A stretch of 49,822 nt of DNA from Streptomyces sp. MBT53 (GCF_016654115.1 NZ_JAEQAZ010000053.1:1-49822); one strand, 5' to 3'. Shown: positions 38,527 through 47,187, counted from the stretch's first letter. The notes: generated from the sequence alone by a model not told the origin. Numbers and translations: made by a program.

Positions 38527-39690
38527 ATGAGATCCGTCACCGGCCGGGGCTGCGCACGGGGGCTCGCCGTGGGCGCCCTGCTCGGTCTCGCGGCCTACGA
38601 CCTGAGTTTCACCGCCTCCACCGGCCGCTCGGCCTGGCCCGCGGTCCTGGTGCTCGGCACCGGCCTGGCCGCCGTCCTGTGGCCCGTCGCCCGGCGCCCG
38701 CGATGGCTCACCCCGCAGCTGCGCACCGCCGCGCCCGCCGTCCTATCGCTGCTGTACAGCGCGGGCGCGATCCTCGCCGATCACGCGGAGCTGTTCGGCC
38801 CCGGCGAGATCGTGATCCTGCTGACCCTGACCTTCATCGCCGTACGACACTGTCCGCAACCGTGGGCCGCGGTGTGCGGCGTCCTGGACGGCCTGGCGCT
38901 GCTGGCCCTGCCGGCCCGTTACTTCCACTCGCTCACCGACGACAACATGCTGCTGGTCACGACGGTCGGACTGGTCCTCGTCGGGGCCGTCGCCGGGTTC
39001 GCCGGCTATCTGCGCTCGCTCGACTACCGCCGCACCGTCGCGGTCACCGAGACCCGGCGCGCCGAACGCCTCGCCATCGCCGCCGACCTGCACGACTTCG
39101 TCGCCCACCACGTCACCGGCATCCTCGTGCAGACCCAGGTGGCCCGCATGATGGCGACCAGCAGGCCCGCGGACCTCGACCCCGTGCTCTCGGGCATCGA
39201 ACGCGCCGCGACCGAGGCCCTGGCGTCCATGCGGCGCACGGTCGGAGTGCTGCGCGACACCGGACCGGACGCGGCCGACCGTCGCCCGGCCGGCGACCTC
39301 GCGGCCGTCGCCGAACTCGTCGAAGGCTTCGCGAGCCCGGTCCAGAAGGTCACCCTGCGCCGCGACCCCGCCCTCCCCGACGACCTCCCGCACGAGGTGC
39401 AGGCCGCCGCCTTCCGGGTCGTACAGGAAGCACTGACGAACGTACGACGGCACGCGGCCGACGCCCCCGAGGTCACCGTGGGGCTGCGCCGGGCGGGCCG
39501 TCGGCTGGAGGTCACGGTGACGGACGACGGCCGCGGCGGCACCCAGCTCCCGGCCGCCGCGCACGGCGGCGGCTTCGGTCTCGTCGGCCTCACGGAACGG
39601 GTGACGGCGCTGGGCGGCGAACTCCGGGCCGGTCCGCGCGCGGGGGGCGGGTGGGAGGTGCGGGCGGTGTTTCCGGCCGGGCGGTCATGA
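38527..39690 (+). CDS. Sensor histidine kinase (NarL-partner type)
   Basis: A 387-residue HisKA_3 kinase. Residues 1-165 include about six TM segments with very short loops, so the sensor may be intramembrane. The phospho-acceptor motif is AIAADLHDFVAHHVTG. The ATPase carries ALTNVRRHA, VTDDGRGG and GGGFGLVGLTERV. It diverges from the DUF4333-ABC-response regulator operon. The separated genes probably form one sensing and export module, as seen with intramembrane-sensing kinases linked to FtsX transporters. Its partner would be the regulator at 34574-35266. Confidence 0.9.
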   Translation: MRSVTGRGCARGLAVGALLGLAAYDLSFTASTGRSAWPAVLVLGTGLAAVLWPVARRPRWLTPQLRTAAPAVLSLLYSAGAILADHAELFGPGEIVILLTLTFIAVRHCPQPWAAVCGVLDGLALLALPARYFHSLTDDNMLLVTTVGLVLVGAVAGFAGYLRSLDYRRTVAVTETRRAERLAIAADLHDFVAHHVTGILVQTQVARMMATSRPADLDPVLSGIERAATEALASMRRTVGVLRDTGPDAADRRPAGDLAAVAELVEGFASPVQKVTLRRDPALPDDLPHEVQAAAFRVVQEALTNVRRHAADAPEVTVGLRRAGRRLEVTVTDDGRGGTQLPAAAHGGGFGLVGLTERVTALGGELRAGPRAGGGWEVRAVFPAGRS

Positions 39691-39714
39691 GGGGCGGCAC
39701 CGGCGGGCGTCCCG

Positions 39715-40527
39715 TCAGGCCTTGAAGCCGATCCCTCCGTACAGCGAGATCGGTCCCTCGCCGAGCGGTGTCTCGCCCTCCGCGAGTTCCGGGTGCCAGT
39801 CGGCCACGGACACGATCCCGGGTTCGATCGGCTCAAGTCCCTTGAAGAAACTGCTCACTTCGGCGTGCGAACGGGCCACCAGCGTCACCCCGCCCGCCGC
39901 GTAGGCGGCGATGCCCCGCTCCACCTTCTCCCGCTCGAAGTCGGCGGTCATCGCGGACACCACCAGACAACTGCCCGGCGCCAGCGCGCCGATCAAGGTG
40001 TCGACCAGTTCGTGGGCGCCGTCCTCGTCCGCGATGAAGTGCAGCAGGGCGATGAGGGAGAGGGCGACGGGCTGGTCGAAGTCGAGTACGCGGGCGGCCT
40101 GTTCGAGGATCGTGAGCGGTTCGCGGGCGTCGGCCTGGAGGTACTCCGTCGCACCCTCGGGCGTGCCGCGCAACAGCGCCGCCGCGTGCGCGAGGACGAT
40201 CGGGTCGTTGTCGACGTACACGATCCGCGCGTCCGGCGCGGTGGACTGGGCGATCTGGTGGAGGTTGGGCGCGGTCGGTATGCCGGTGCCGACGTCCAGG
40301 AACTGCCGGATGCCCGACTGCCGGACCAGCAGCCGCGTCGCGCGCTGCATGAACCAGCGGTTGGCCCGTGCGGTACGCGGGGCGCCCGGGTCAAGTGCCG
40401 TGATGTGACGGCCCAGTTGCTCGTCGACCGGGTAGTTGTCCTTGCCGCCGAGGAACCAGTCGTACACCCGGGCCGGATGCGGCTTCGACGTGTCGATCCG
40501 CTGGACGGCCGGTTCTGTCCCGGTCAC
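39715..40527 (-). CDS. SAM-dependent methyltransferase (DUF574 type), second copy
   Basis: A 270-residue paralogue of the protein at 25387-26199, with the same blocks: VYDWFLGGKDNYPVDEQ, FLDVGTGIPTAPNLHQ (SAM site), RIVYVDNDPIVLAHAAALL and FFKGLEPIEPGIVSVADWHP. GTG 40525-40527 is preceded by GGAG at 6 nt. A GTG ten codons earlier is also possible. The family is expanded in Streptomyces and of unknown target. It is convergent with the kinase gene (24 nt between stops). Confidence 0.87.
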   Translation of the reverse strand: MTGTEPAVQRIDTSKPHPARVYDWFLGGKDNYPVDEQLGRHITALDPGAPRTARANRWFMQRATRLLVRQSGIRQFLDVGTGIPTAPNLHQIAQSTAPDARIVYVDNDPIVLAHAAALLRGTPEGATEYLQADAREPLTILEQAARVLDFDQPVALSLIALLHFIADEDGAHELVDTLIGALAPGSCLVVSAMTADFEREKVERGIAAYAAGGVTLVARSHAEVSSFFKGLEPIEPGIVSVADWHPELAEGETPLGEGPISLYGGIGFKA

Positions 40528-40594
40528 GCGAGGCTCCTCTGCTCGACTCTGTTCCACGACGACCCCGTTGGGGTGTGCGAGCAGTTTGGCACGG

Positions 40595-41419
40595 TCATGT
40601 CGAGCGCGTGTCGCCGCTCAACACACCGTCCAGGAAACGGATCAGGTCCGCCAAGACCTCCGCCCGGTTCGTCTCGTGGAACACCTCGTGCCGGGCGCCC
40701 GGATACACGTGCTCGGTCAACTCCCCGCCGTTCAACCGCTCCACGCCCACGCGACTGCCGGGGAGCGGGACGAGCCGGTCGTCACCGCCGTGCAGCCACA
40801 ACAGCGGCAGTCGGCCGATGTCACCCGCGTCGGCGACGGTCGTCAGGGTGCGGGCGAAGGCCTCCAGCGTCGGCCGCTTCATTGGACCGTGCCAAACCAG
40901 CGGATCAGCGGCGTACACCGCACCGACCTCCGGGTCACGGGAGAGCGCGGCCGGGTTGATCGGGACGTCCGGGATCTCGTCGAGGGCGAGCAGCCGGCCC
41001 GGCAGCGCCCAGGTACCGATCACCGGCCCGGACAGCACCAGCGCGGTGAGCTCGCCGCCGTACCGCTGCGCGAAACGGGACGCGATCAGGCCTCCCATGG
41101 AGTGGCCGATCAGGACGAGCGGGACGCCCGGGTACGTGGCGCGGGCCAGGTCGGCGACGGAGCGCAGGTCCGTGACCACGTCCTCGAAGTCGCCGATCAG
41201 CACGCGCTCACCGCCCGACTCGCCGTGACCCTGGTGGTCGGGCCCGAGGACGGCGGCGCCGTGCGCCACCAGTACGGCGGCCAACCCGGCGTACCGGCCG
41301 ATGTGTTCGCCGTATCCGTGCGCGACGAGGGCGACGTACCGGGGGCGCTCGTGCGGCCACTCGCGTGCCGTGATCGTGTTCCGGGTACCGGGGAGGACAT
41401 GCTCGCGGGTGTCGGCCAC
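40595..41419 (-). CDS. Alpha/beta hydrolase, monoacylglycerol lipase/lysophospholipase-like
   Basis: A 274-residue hydrolase of the lysophospholipase (Hydrolase_4) group. It has the oxyanion region VALVAHGYGEHIGRYAGLA, GPDHQGHGESGG, the nucleophile elbow LIGHSMGGLIASR (Ser), LLWLHGGDDRLVP (Asp) and PGARHEVFHE (His). It is predicted to be cytosolic and to cleave monoacylglycerol or similar esters. The start codon is GTG 41417-41419. The gene is divergent from the TauE/SafE permease. Confidence 0.9.
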   Translation of the reverse strand: MADTREHVLPGTRNTITAREWPHERPRYVALVAHGYGEHIGRYAGLAAVLVAHGAAVLGPDHQGHGESGGERVLIGDFEDVVTDLRSVADLARATYPGVPLVLIGHSMGGLIASRFAQRYGGELTALVLSGPVIGTWALPGRLLALDEIPDVPINPAALSRDPEVGAVYAADPLVWHGPMKRPTLEAFARTLTTVADAGDIGRLPLLWLHGGDDRLVPLPGSRVGVERLNGGELTEHVYPGARHEVFHETNRAEVLADLIRFLDGVLSGDTRST

Positions 41420-41491
41420 GGTCAGAAACTAGCACCGCCAGTCCGATGCCATGATCCACCGAGGTAGGGCAGGGGCCACCTGGCGAGACAC

Positions 41492-41515
41492 TCCTTACGC
41501 GGGGAGATGTAAGGA
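41492..41515. promoter_or_regulatory. Small dyad upstream of the TauE/SafE gene
   Basis: TCCTTAC (41492-41498) and GTAAGGA (41509-41515) form a 7-bp inverted repeat with a 10-base spacer, ending 18 nt before the start codon. It could be an operator. A single short dyad is weak evidence. Confidence 0.3.
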
Positions 41516-41533
41516 CATACGATCGGTCCTCGC

Positions 41534-42307
41534 ATGAACACGATGACGCTCTGGCACATATCCGGCTGGGAATTCGCCGCGCTCGCCGCCGCGGCCCTGC
41601 TCGTCGGCTTCTCCAAGACCGCCGTGAGCGGGGCCAACACGGTCAGCCTGGCGATCTTCGCGGCCGTCCTGCCCGCCCGCGCCTCCACCGGCGTACTGCT
41701 CCCGATCCTGATCGTCGGCGACGTGCTCGCCGTCCTCACCTACCGGCGGCACGCCCACTGGCCCACGCTGTGGCGACTGTTCCCGGCGGTCGCGGCGGGC
41801 GTCGTGATCGGGACCCTGTTCCTGGTGTGGGCCGACGACGCGGTCGTGCGGACGTCGATCGGCGCGATCCTGCTGCTCATGGCCGGGGTGACCTTGTGGC
41901 GCCGCCGCAAGGCCGAGACCGACGAGGAGCCGGACTCGGTGGCCACCAGGTCCGGCCGTGTGAAGGCCCGCTCCTACGGCGTGCTCGGCGGTTTCACGAC
42001 GATGGTCGCCAACGCCGGCGGCCCGGTGATGTCGATGTACCTGCTTTCGGCAGGCTTCCGGAAGCTGGGCTTCCTCGGCACGTCCGCCTTCTTCTTCCTG
42101 ATCGTCAATGTCACCAAGGTGCCCTTCAGCGTCGGGCTCGGCCTGATCGACGGCCACTCGCTGCTGCTCGACGCGGCACTCGCGGCGTTCGTCGTGCCGG
42201 GTGCGCTGATCGGCAAATGGGCCGTGAACCGCATCAACCAGCGACTGTTCGAGCAACTCGTGATCGCGGCGACGATCATCGGCGGCCTGCAACTGCTCCT
42301 GCGCTGA
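41534..42307 (+). CDS. TauE/SafE-family sulfite/anion permease
   Basis: A 257-residue membrane protein with about eight TM segments and the two family motifs: LLVGFSKTAVSGANTVSLAI near the N terminus and NAGGPVMSMYLLSAGF near residue 160. Members export or import small anions such as sulfite, sulfoacetate or taurine products. No sulfur metabolism gene is adjacent to refine this. The cobK start lies about 20 nt after its stop, so the two may share a transcript. Confidence 0.88.
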   Translation: MNTMTLWHISGWEFAALAAAALLVGFSKTAVSGANTVSLAIFAAVLPARASTGVLLPILIVGDVLAVLTYRRHAHWPTLWRLFPAVAAGVVIGTLFLVWADDAVVRTSIGAILLLMAGVTLWRRRKAETDEEPDSVATRSGRVKARSYGVLGGFTTMVANAGGPVMSMYLLSAGFRKLGFLGTSAFFFLIVNVTKVPFSVGLGLIDGHSLLLDAALAAFVVPGALIGKWAVNRINQRLFEQLVIAATIIGGLQLLLR

Positions 42308-42329
42308 CGTGACCTCGTACGCTCGCTCC

Positions 42330-43088
42330 ATGCCCCCGCACATCTTGATCCTCGGCGGCACCACCGAGGCACGCGAACTGGCCGCCGAGCTGGCGGTACG
42401 GCGTCCCGAGGTCCGGGTGACGACCTCGCTCGCCGGGCGGGTGTCGCGGCCGGGGGCAGTGGCCGGGGAGGTACGGATCGGCGGATTCGGCGGCGCCGAG
42501 GGGCTGGCCGAGTGGCTGCGGGAGCAGCGCGTGGACGCGGTCGTCGACGCCACGCACCCCTTCGCCGAGTCGATCACCGCGAACGCGGCGCGGGCCGCGA
42601 CGGACACCGGGCTGCCCGTCGTGGTCCTGCGCAGACCCGGCTGGCAGCAGGTCCCCGGAGACCACTGGCACCCGGTCGCCTCACTGCCCGAGGCCGCCGA
42701 CCTCCTGCCCGGACTCGGGCACCGCATCCTCCTCACCACCGGCCGCCTGGGCCTCGCCGCCTTCGCCCACCTGTCCCAACTGCACTTCGTCGTACGGTCG
42801 GTGGAGCCGCCCGAGCCCCCGATGCCGGCGGATATGGAGGTGCTGCTCGCGCGCGGGCCCTTCACGGTGGCCGACGAGGCGGCGCTGCTGCGCGAGCACC
42901 GGATCGACGTGGTCGTGACGAAGGACAGCGGGGGAGCGGCGACCTCGGCCAAACTCACGGCCGCGCGGGAGGCGGGCGTCCCGGTGGTGGTCGTAGGACG
43001 GCCGTCGTTGCCGGAGGGTGTGCGTGTGGTGCCTGATGTGGGCGGAGCGCTGGAGTGGCTGGGGCGGCTGGGGTTCAGCCCGGGGTGA
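42330..43088 (+). CDS. cobK: Precorrin-6A reductase
   Basis: A 252-residue CobK/CbiJ protein of cobalamin synthesis, which reduces precorrin-6A (or the cobalt form) with NADPH. It begins HILILGGTTEARELAAEL, and has DAVVDATHPFAESITANAAR, LLTTGRLGLAAFAHL and VVTKDSGGAATSAKL, the characteristic series. Either ATG 42330 or a GTG seven codons earlier may be the start. Neither has a good ribosome-binding site. The cobF gene is 2.7 kb away on the other strand. There is no B12 riboswitch-like leader upstream. The 3' end overlaps the Cys-rich gene on the other strand by 14 nt. Confidence 0.92.
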   Translation: MPPHILILGGTTEARELAAELAVRRPEVRVTTSLAGRVSRPGAVAGEVRIGGFGGAEGLAEWLREQRVDAVVDATHPFAESITANAARAATDTGLPVVVLRRPGWQQVPGDHWHPVASLPEAADLLPGLGHRILLTTGRLGLAAFAHLSQLHFVVRSVEPPEPPMPADMEVLLARGPFTVADEAALLREHRIDVVVTKDSGGAATSAKLTAAREAGVPVVVVGRPSLPEGVRVVPDVGGALEWLGRLGFSPG

Positions 43089-43560
43089 TGACCGTGGCCC
43101 GGAGACGGTCCACCGCGCGCAGCACCTCGTCCCGGTTCTTGGCGCTCTTGATCCAGGCCGGGAGCCGGGCGACCAGCGTCATCTTCCGGCCGGTGTCGTA
43201 CCAGGGCGCGCGTTCGCGCAGGTCGGCGGCGACGAACCGCCTGATGAGGTCCAGGTGTTGGAGGTTGTACGCCCACAGCTCACCGTGCCGGGTTCCGGTC
43301 CGCAGCCACAGGGCCGGGCAGGTGCAGGCGCTGGAATACCGCGAGGAGTGGTCCGCGCCGATCCTGATCCGGCACAGGCCGCAGGACCGGCAGACCAGGC
43401 GGGTGTGCGGGTACCTTTTGCCGTCGGCGTCCGGTGGGGTGCACGGACGCTGTTCGAAGTAGGCGATGTGCTCGCAGCGCGGGCAGCGCACCAGCATCGA
43501 CGATGTGAAGTCGGCGAGCGTGGCGCGCGGGTCGTGGAAGCGCACGGGCATCGGGGACAT
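43075..43560 (-). CDS. Cys-rich protein of unknown function
   Basis: A protein of about 161 residues that I do not recognise. Cys clusters suggest metal binding: VRCPRCEHIAYFEQ, LVCRSCGLCRI and SSACTCPALW. The remainder (ELWAYNLQHLDLIRRFVAAD, then WIKSAKNRDEVLRAVDRLR) looks helical and charged. The start is uncertain: ATG 43560, a nearby ATG at 43551 or an upstream ATG at 43596. It converges on cobK with 14 nt of overlap. The intact frame and Cys spacing argue that it is real. Confidence 0.65.
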   Translation of the reverse strand: MSPMPVRFHDPRATLADFTSSMLVRCPRCEHIAYFEQRPCTPPDADGKRYPHTRLVCRSCGLCRIRIGADHSSRYSSACTCPALWLRTGTRHGELWAYNLQHLDLIRRFVAADLRERAPWYDTGRKMTLVARLPAWIKSAKNRDEVLRAVDRLRATVITPG

Positions 43561-43601
43561 GCCGTGAGTGTGACAGCGGCTCCGCTCGCCCGGCACCCGG
43601 T

Positions 43602-43652
43602 TTTCAGGAGGCGGAGCTCTCCTTTCAGGGGTTTCAGGAGGTGGAGCTCTCC
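43602..43652. repeat. 21-bp tandem repeat duplicating the 3' end of the MFS gene
   Basis: A 21-mer starting TTTCAGGAGG is present at 43602-43622 and 43632-43652, 30 bases apart, with 20 of 21 bases identical. The second copy includes the last codons and stop of the MFS gene. The first copy repeats them just after it, including a second stop-like TCA. Confidence 0.6.
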
Positions 43653-45712
43653 GCCAACTCCGCCGGGCGCTGCGGGAGTCCGGAGCTCAGGTCCTCGACC
43701 AGCAGGCGTTTGGCGATGGTGTCGACCGCGGCGCGGAGGTCGGCGCCCGAGGGGCGGCCGATGTCCTGCTGGACCCGGGCCTCCAGCCAGTTGCCCCACG
43801 CCCTGCCGATGATCTCGGCCTCGCGTTCGCCCGCCGCGGTGTGGGAGAGGAGGGAGCCGGTGCGGGTGAGGTAGCCCTCCTCGACCATGCGGTCGAAGAC
43901 AGGGAGGAGCACCTCCGGGGGCATGTGCCTGCGGGCCGCGATCAGGCCGAGGCTGGCGTGGCCGACCAGTCGGCCGAACAGCTCGACCTGCATCACGGCC
44001 CAGGCGCCGGCGATGTCCAGCCGGGTGTCGGAGTCCGTGATGATCCGCCGTGCCGTGTCCAGGTCCGTGCTGCCGATGACCTTGCCGACGGCCGCTTCGA
44101 GGAGGCGTTGCGAGTCCGCGCCGCGCGGTGACGCGAAGCCCTCGCCCATGTCGGTGGAGCCCATCCGCGCACTGTCGCGCAGCTCCACCTGCTTGAGGAA
44201 CAGGGCGACGACGAAACCGATCACCGCGACCGGGACCGTCCACCGGAACACCGTCTGGATGGTGTCGGCGTACGCGTTGATGATCGGCGCGGCGGCCGCG
44301 TGCGGCAGCTTGTGCAGGCCCTCGGGGCTGGTCGCCGCCTTGGTGATGGCGGCGGGGTTCAGGGCGCTCGTCCTCGCTGCGGACGCGATGCCGTCCTTGA
44401 GATTGGGGCCCAGAGTGTTGGCGTAGATCGTGCCGAAGACCGCGGTGCCGAAGGAACTGCCCAGCGTACGGAAGAAGGTGACGCCGGAGGTCGCGGTGCC
44501 CAGGTCGGTGTACTCGACGGTGTTCTGCACGGCGATCGTCAGCACCTGCATGCACAGCCCGATGCCGGTGCCGAGCACGAACATGTACACCGACTCCAGG
44601 AACGCGCCGGTGCCCGGACCCATGAGGGACATCAGATACAGCCCGACGCCCATCACCGCGGAGCCGATGATCGGGAAGACGCGGTACTGGCCGGTCTTGC
44701 TGACCACATTGCCGCTGAAGACGGACGCGATGAGCAGCCCCATCACCATGGGCAGCGTCCGCACACCGGAGACCGTGGCCGAGTCGCCGTCGACGTACTG
44801 CAGATAGGTCGGCAGATACGTCAGCGCGCCGAGCATCGCGAAGCCGACGATGAAGCTGAGGATCGAGCAGACCGCGAACACCGGGTTGCCGAACAGCCGC
44901 ATGGGAAGCATGGGTTGAGCGGCCCGCGTCTCGACCCAGCAGAACAGACCGAGCGCGATCGTGCCGCCCACGAACAGGCCGATGATGGTCGCCGAACTCC
45001 ACGCGTACTCGTTGCCGCCCCAACTCGTCGCCAGGATCAGGGAGCTGGCGCCGACCGCGACCAGCGCGATGCCGAGATAGTCGATGACGGGCCGTACGGC
45101 CGACTTGACCACCGGGATGGTGCGGGCCGCCGCGATGACGACGACGATCGCGATGGGCACGTTGACGTAGAACGCCCAGCGCCAGGTCAGATGGTCGGTG
45201 AACAGGCCGCCCAGCAGCGGGCCGATGACCGTGGCCACGCCGAACACCGCGCCGATCGCGCCCTGGTACTTGCCGCGCTCCCGCAGCGGGATGACATCGG
45301 CGATCAGCGCCATCGCCGTCACCATCAGGCCGCCCGCGCCGATGCCCTGCACCGCACGCCAGGCGATCAGCAGCGTCATGTTGGTGGCGAGACCGCACAG
45401 GAACGAGCCCGTGATGAACACGATCGCCGAGACCTGGAAGACCACCTTGCGGCCGAAGAGGTCACCGAACTTGCCGACCAGCACGGTCGCCACGGTCTCC
45501 GCCAGCAGATAGGCGGTGACCACCCACGACATGTGCGCGGCACCGCCGAGATCCGACACGATCGTCGGCAGGGCCGTCCCCACGATGGTCTGGTCGAGGG
45601 CCGCCAGCAGCATGCCGAGCATGATCGTCACGAAGACGACGTTGCGACGGCGGTGGTCCAGCACGGGGGGCTGCTGCGCGGAAGGCAGCGAGGTTTCCTC
45701 GGCGACTGTCAC
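43634..45712 (-). CDS. DHA2-family MFS exporter with C-terminal cytosolic domain
   Basis: A protein of about 692 residues. Residues ~20-520 are a 14-TM drug:H+ antiporter: LDQTIVGTALPTIVSDLGG (the DHA2 start pattern), LVGKFGDLFGRKVVF (motif A), RAVQGIGAGGLMVTAMALIA and GAVFGVATVIGPLLGGLF (motif C). Residues ~540-692 form a soluble domain with helical and winged-helix-like character (LLPVFDRMVEEGYLTRTGSL, AAGEREAEIIGRAWGNWL), longer than the usual tail. GTG 45710-45712 is used as start. An ATG at 45739 is possible. The exported compound is unknown. It separates cobK from cobF. Confidence 0.88.
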   Translation of the reverse strand: MTVAEETSLPSAQQPPVLDHRRRNVVFVTIMLGMLLAALDQTIVGTALPTIVSDLGGAAHMSWVVTAYLLAETVATVLVGKFGDLFGRKVVFQVSAIVFITGSFLCGLATNMTLLIAWRAVQGIGAGGLMVTAMALIADVIPLRERGKYQGAIGAVFGVATVIGPLLGGLFTDHLTWRWAFYVNVPIAIVVVIAAARTIPVVKSAVRPVIDYLGIALVAVGASSLILATSWGGNEYAWSSATIIGLFVGGTIALGLFCWVETRAAQPMLPMRLFGNPVFAVCSILSFIVGFAMLGALTYLPTYLQYVDGDSATVSGVRTLPMVMGLLIASVFSGNVVSKTGQYRVFPIIGSAVMGVGLYLMSLMGPGTGAFLESVYMFVLGTGIGLCMQVLTIAVQNTVEYTDLGTATSGVTFFRTLGSSFGTAVFGTIYANTLGPNLKDGIASAARTSALNPAAITKAATSPEGLHKLPHAAAAPIINAYADTIQTVFRWTVPVAVIGFVVALFLKQVELRDSARMGSTDMGEGFASPRGADSQRLLEAAVGKVIGSTDLDTARRIITDSDTRLDIAGAWAVMQVELFGRLVGHASLGLIAARRHMPPEVLLPVFDRMVEEGYLTRTGSLLSHTAAGEREAEIIGRAWGNWLEARVQQDIGRPSGADLRAAVDTIAKRLLVEDLSSGLPQRPAELAESSTS

Positions 45713-45782
45713 GAGGTCACTTTCACACCGGTGGACCATCCGTGCACAGTGGGCGGGGCCGCTCGGGTTGCTTCTTCGCGCG

Positions 45783-46556
45783 CTATTCCACTGCCGGGTG
45801 CCTGCGCAACAGATACGTGTCCATGATCCAGCCCTTGCGCTCCCGGGCCTCCGCGCGCAGCCGCTCGATGCGCGGGGCGGCCTCGGCTATCGGCCCGGAC
45901 GCGAGGATCTCGTCCGGGGTGCCGATGTAGGCGCCCCAGTAGATGTCGATGTCCTGGTCGGCGTACTGCCGGAAGGTCTGCCGCGCGTCGAGCATCACGA
46001 CCACGTCGTCCACCCCCTCCGGGAACCCCTCGGACAGCCGCCGGCCCGTGGTGATCTGCACCGGCCCGGCCACCCGGTTCAGCCCTGTGCGGTGCCGGGC
46101 GACGAGCGCCGAGACACTGCTGATGCCGGGCACGACGTCGTACTCGAAGGCCACCGCGCCCCGGTCCAGGATCTCCTCCAGGATCCCGAGCGTGCTGTCG
46201 TACAGCGAGGGATCACCCCACACCAGGAACGCGCCGCTCTCGTCCTCGCCCAACTCCTCGACGATGAGCCGCTCGTAGATGTCCGCGCGAGCGCTGCGCC
46301 AGTCCCCGACCGCGGGGGAGTACGCGGCACCCCCCGCCTTCCGGTCCCGCTCCGGGTCGCGCGCCTCGACCAGGCGGTACGTCCCCTCCGGTATGTGCGC
46401 GTCGAGCATGTCCCGGCGGAGCCCGGTGAGGTCGGACTTCACCTCGCCCTTGTCGAGAATGAAGAACACGTCGGTGCTCCGCAGCACCCTGACCGCCTGG
46501 AGAGTGAGCTGCTCGGGGTCGCCCGCGCCGATACCGATGACATGAATCTTTCGCAC
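45783..46556 (-). CDS. cobF: Precorrin-6A synthase (deacetylating)
   Basis: A 257-residue CobF, a SAM-dependent tetrapyrrole methyltransferase of the aerobic cobalamin pathway: it methylates C1 of precorrin-5 with loss of acetate to give precorrin-6A, the substrate of CobK. Marks are KIHVIGIGAGDPEQLTLQAV, VWGDPSLYDSTLGILEEIL (SAM site) and VVPGISSVSALVARH. The start is GTG 46554-46556, where the methyltransferase homology begins. It is placed near cobK but on the other strand. Most other cob genes must be elsewhere. Confidence 0.93.
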   Translation of the reverse strand: MRKIHVIGIGAGDPEQLTLQAVRVLRSTDVFFILDKGEVKSDLTGLRRDMLDAHIPEGTYRLVEARDPERDRKAGGAAYSPAVGDWRSARADIYERLIVEELGEDESGAFLVWGDPSLYDSTLGILEEILDRGAVAFEYDVVPGISSVSALVARHRTGLNRVAGPVQITTGRRLSEGFPEGVDDVVVMLDARQTFRQYADQDIDIYWGAYIGTPDEILASGPIAEAAPRIERLRAEARERKGWIMDTYLLRRHPAVE

Positions 46557-46647
46557 ACCCCCGAGTCTGCCCCACGCCACTGACAGTCCGTACACCGCAC
46601 CGACACCGACCGACACCGACACGGCGTCGACCGGCTCCACCGACCGG

Positions 46648-47187
46648 CTACGACGTCCCGCGCAGCCGGGGTGCCCGCGCCCGTGCGTCCACGTTCCCGC
46701 CGCCCCGCTCCACGTCGTCGCCGAGCCCGCGCGCCCAGGCGGCGACCCCGGCGAGATCCATCCCGTACGGCCGCTCCCGCCCGGTCAGCGTCGCCCACTC
46801 CTCCACGCCCCCGGCACCGCGCCGCAGCAGCCGGGCGCCGCCGGTGACGTTCCCCCGGGCCGCGTGGGTGAGCCCCACCGCGAGCTGGGCGAGCCCGCGC
46901 CACAGGGCACGCTCCTCGTCCGGCCCCGACTTCCAGGCGTCCTCGAAGACCTCGTGCGCGTGGAACGGTTTCCCCTCGTCGAGCAACGCCTGCGCCTCGA
47001 CGACGGTCTCCTCCGGCGCCCGCACAACGCCCTCGGGCTGCCGCGCGACACCGTCCACGCCGTAGGGCAGCGGCCGCCCCAGCCCGTCCCGGGGCCGGGC
47101 GTTGCGCGCCCGCCCTTCACCGTCCCGGTCCCGCACCCCGTTCGTACCGCCCATACCGCCCGCACCGTCCGAGGATGTGTCGCTCAT
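46648..47187 (-). CDS. DUF309 family protein
   Basis: A 179-residue protein whose core (about residues 70-165) has the DUF309 hallmark FHAHEVFEDAWKSGPDEER and helical follow-up LAQLAVGLTHAARGN. The N-terminal 50 residues are low-complexity and Gly/Arg/Asp-rich. Function is unknown. The His and Glu of the hallmark suggest a metal or catalytic site. ATG 47185-47187 was chosen. It is the gene before the tRNA, on the other strand. Confidence 0.82.
   Translation of the reverse strand: MSDTSSDGAGGMGGTNGVRDRDGEGRARNARPRDGLGRPLPYGVDGVARQPEGVVRAPEETVVEAQALLDEGKPFHAHEVFEDAWKSGPDEERALWRGLAQLAVGLTHAARGNVTGGARLLRRGAGGVEEWATLTGRERPYGMDLAGVAAWARGLGDDVERGGGNVDARARAPRLRGTS

Noticed and set aside
42308..42330. 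Possible B12 riboswitch before cobK
   Set aside because: Only about 22 nt separate it from the TauE/SafE gene, too short for a cobalamin riboswitch, and no B12-box sequence was seen nearby.
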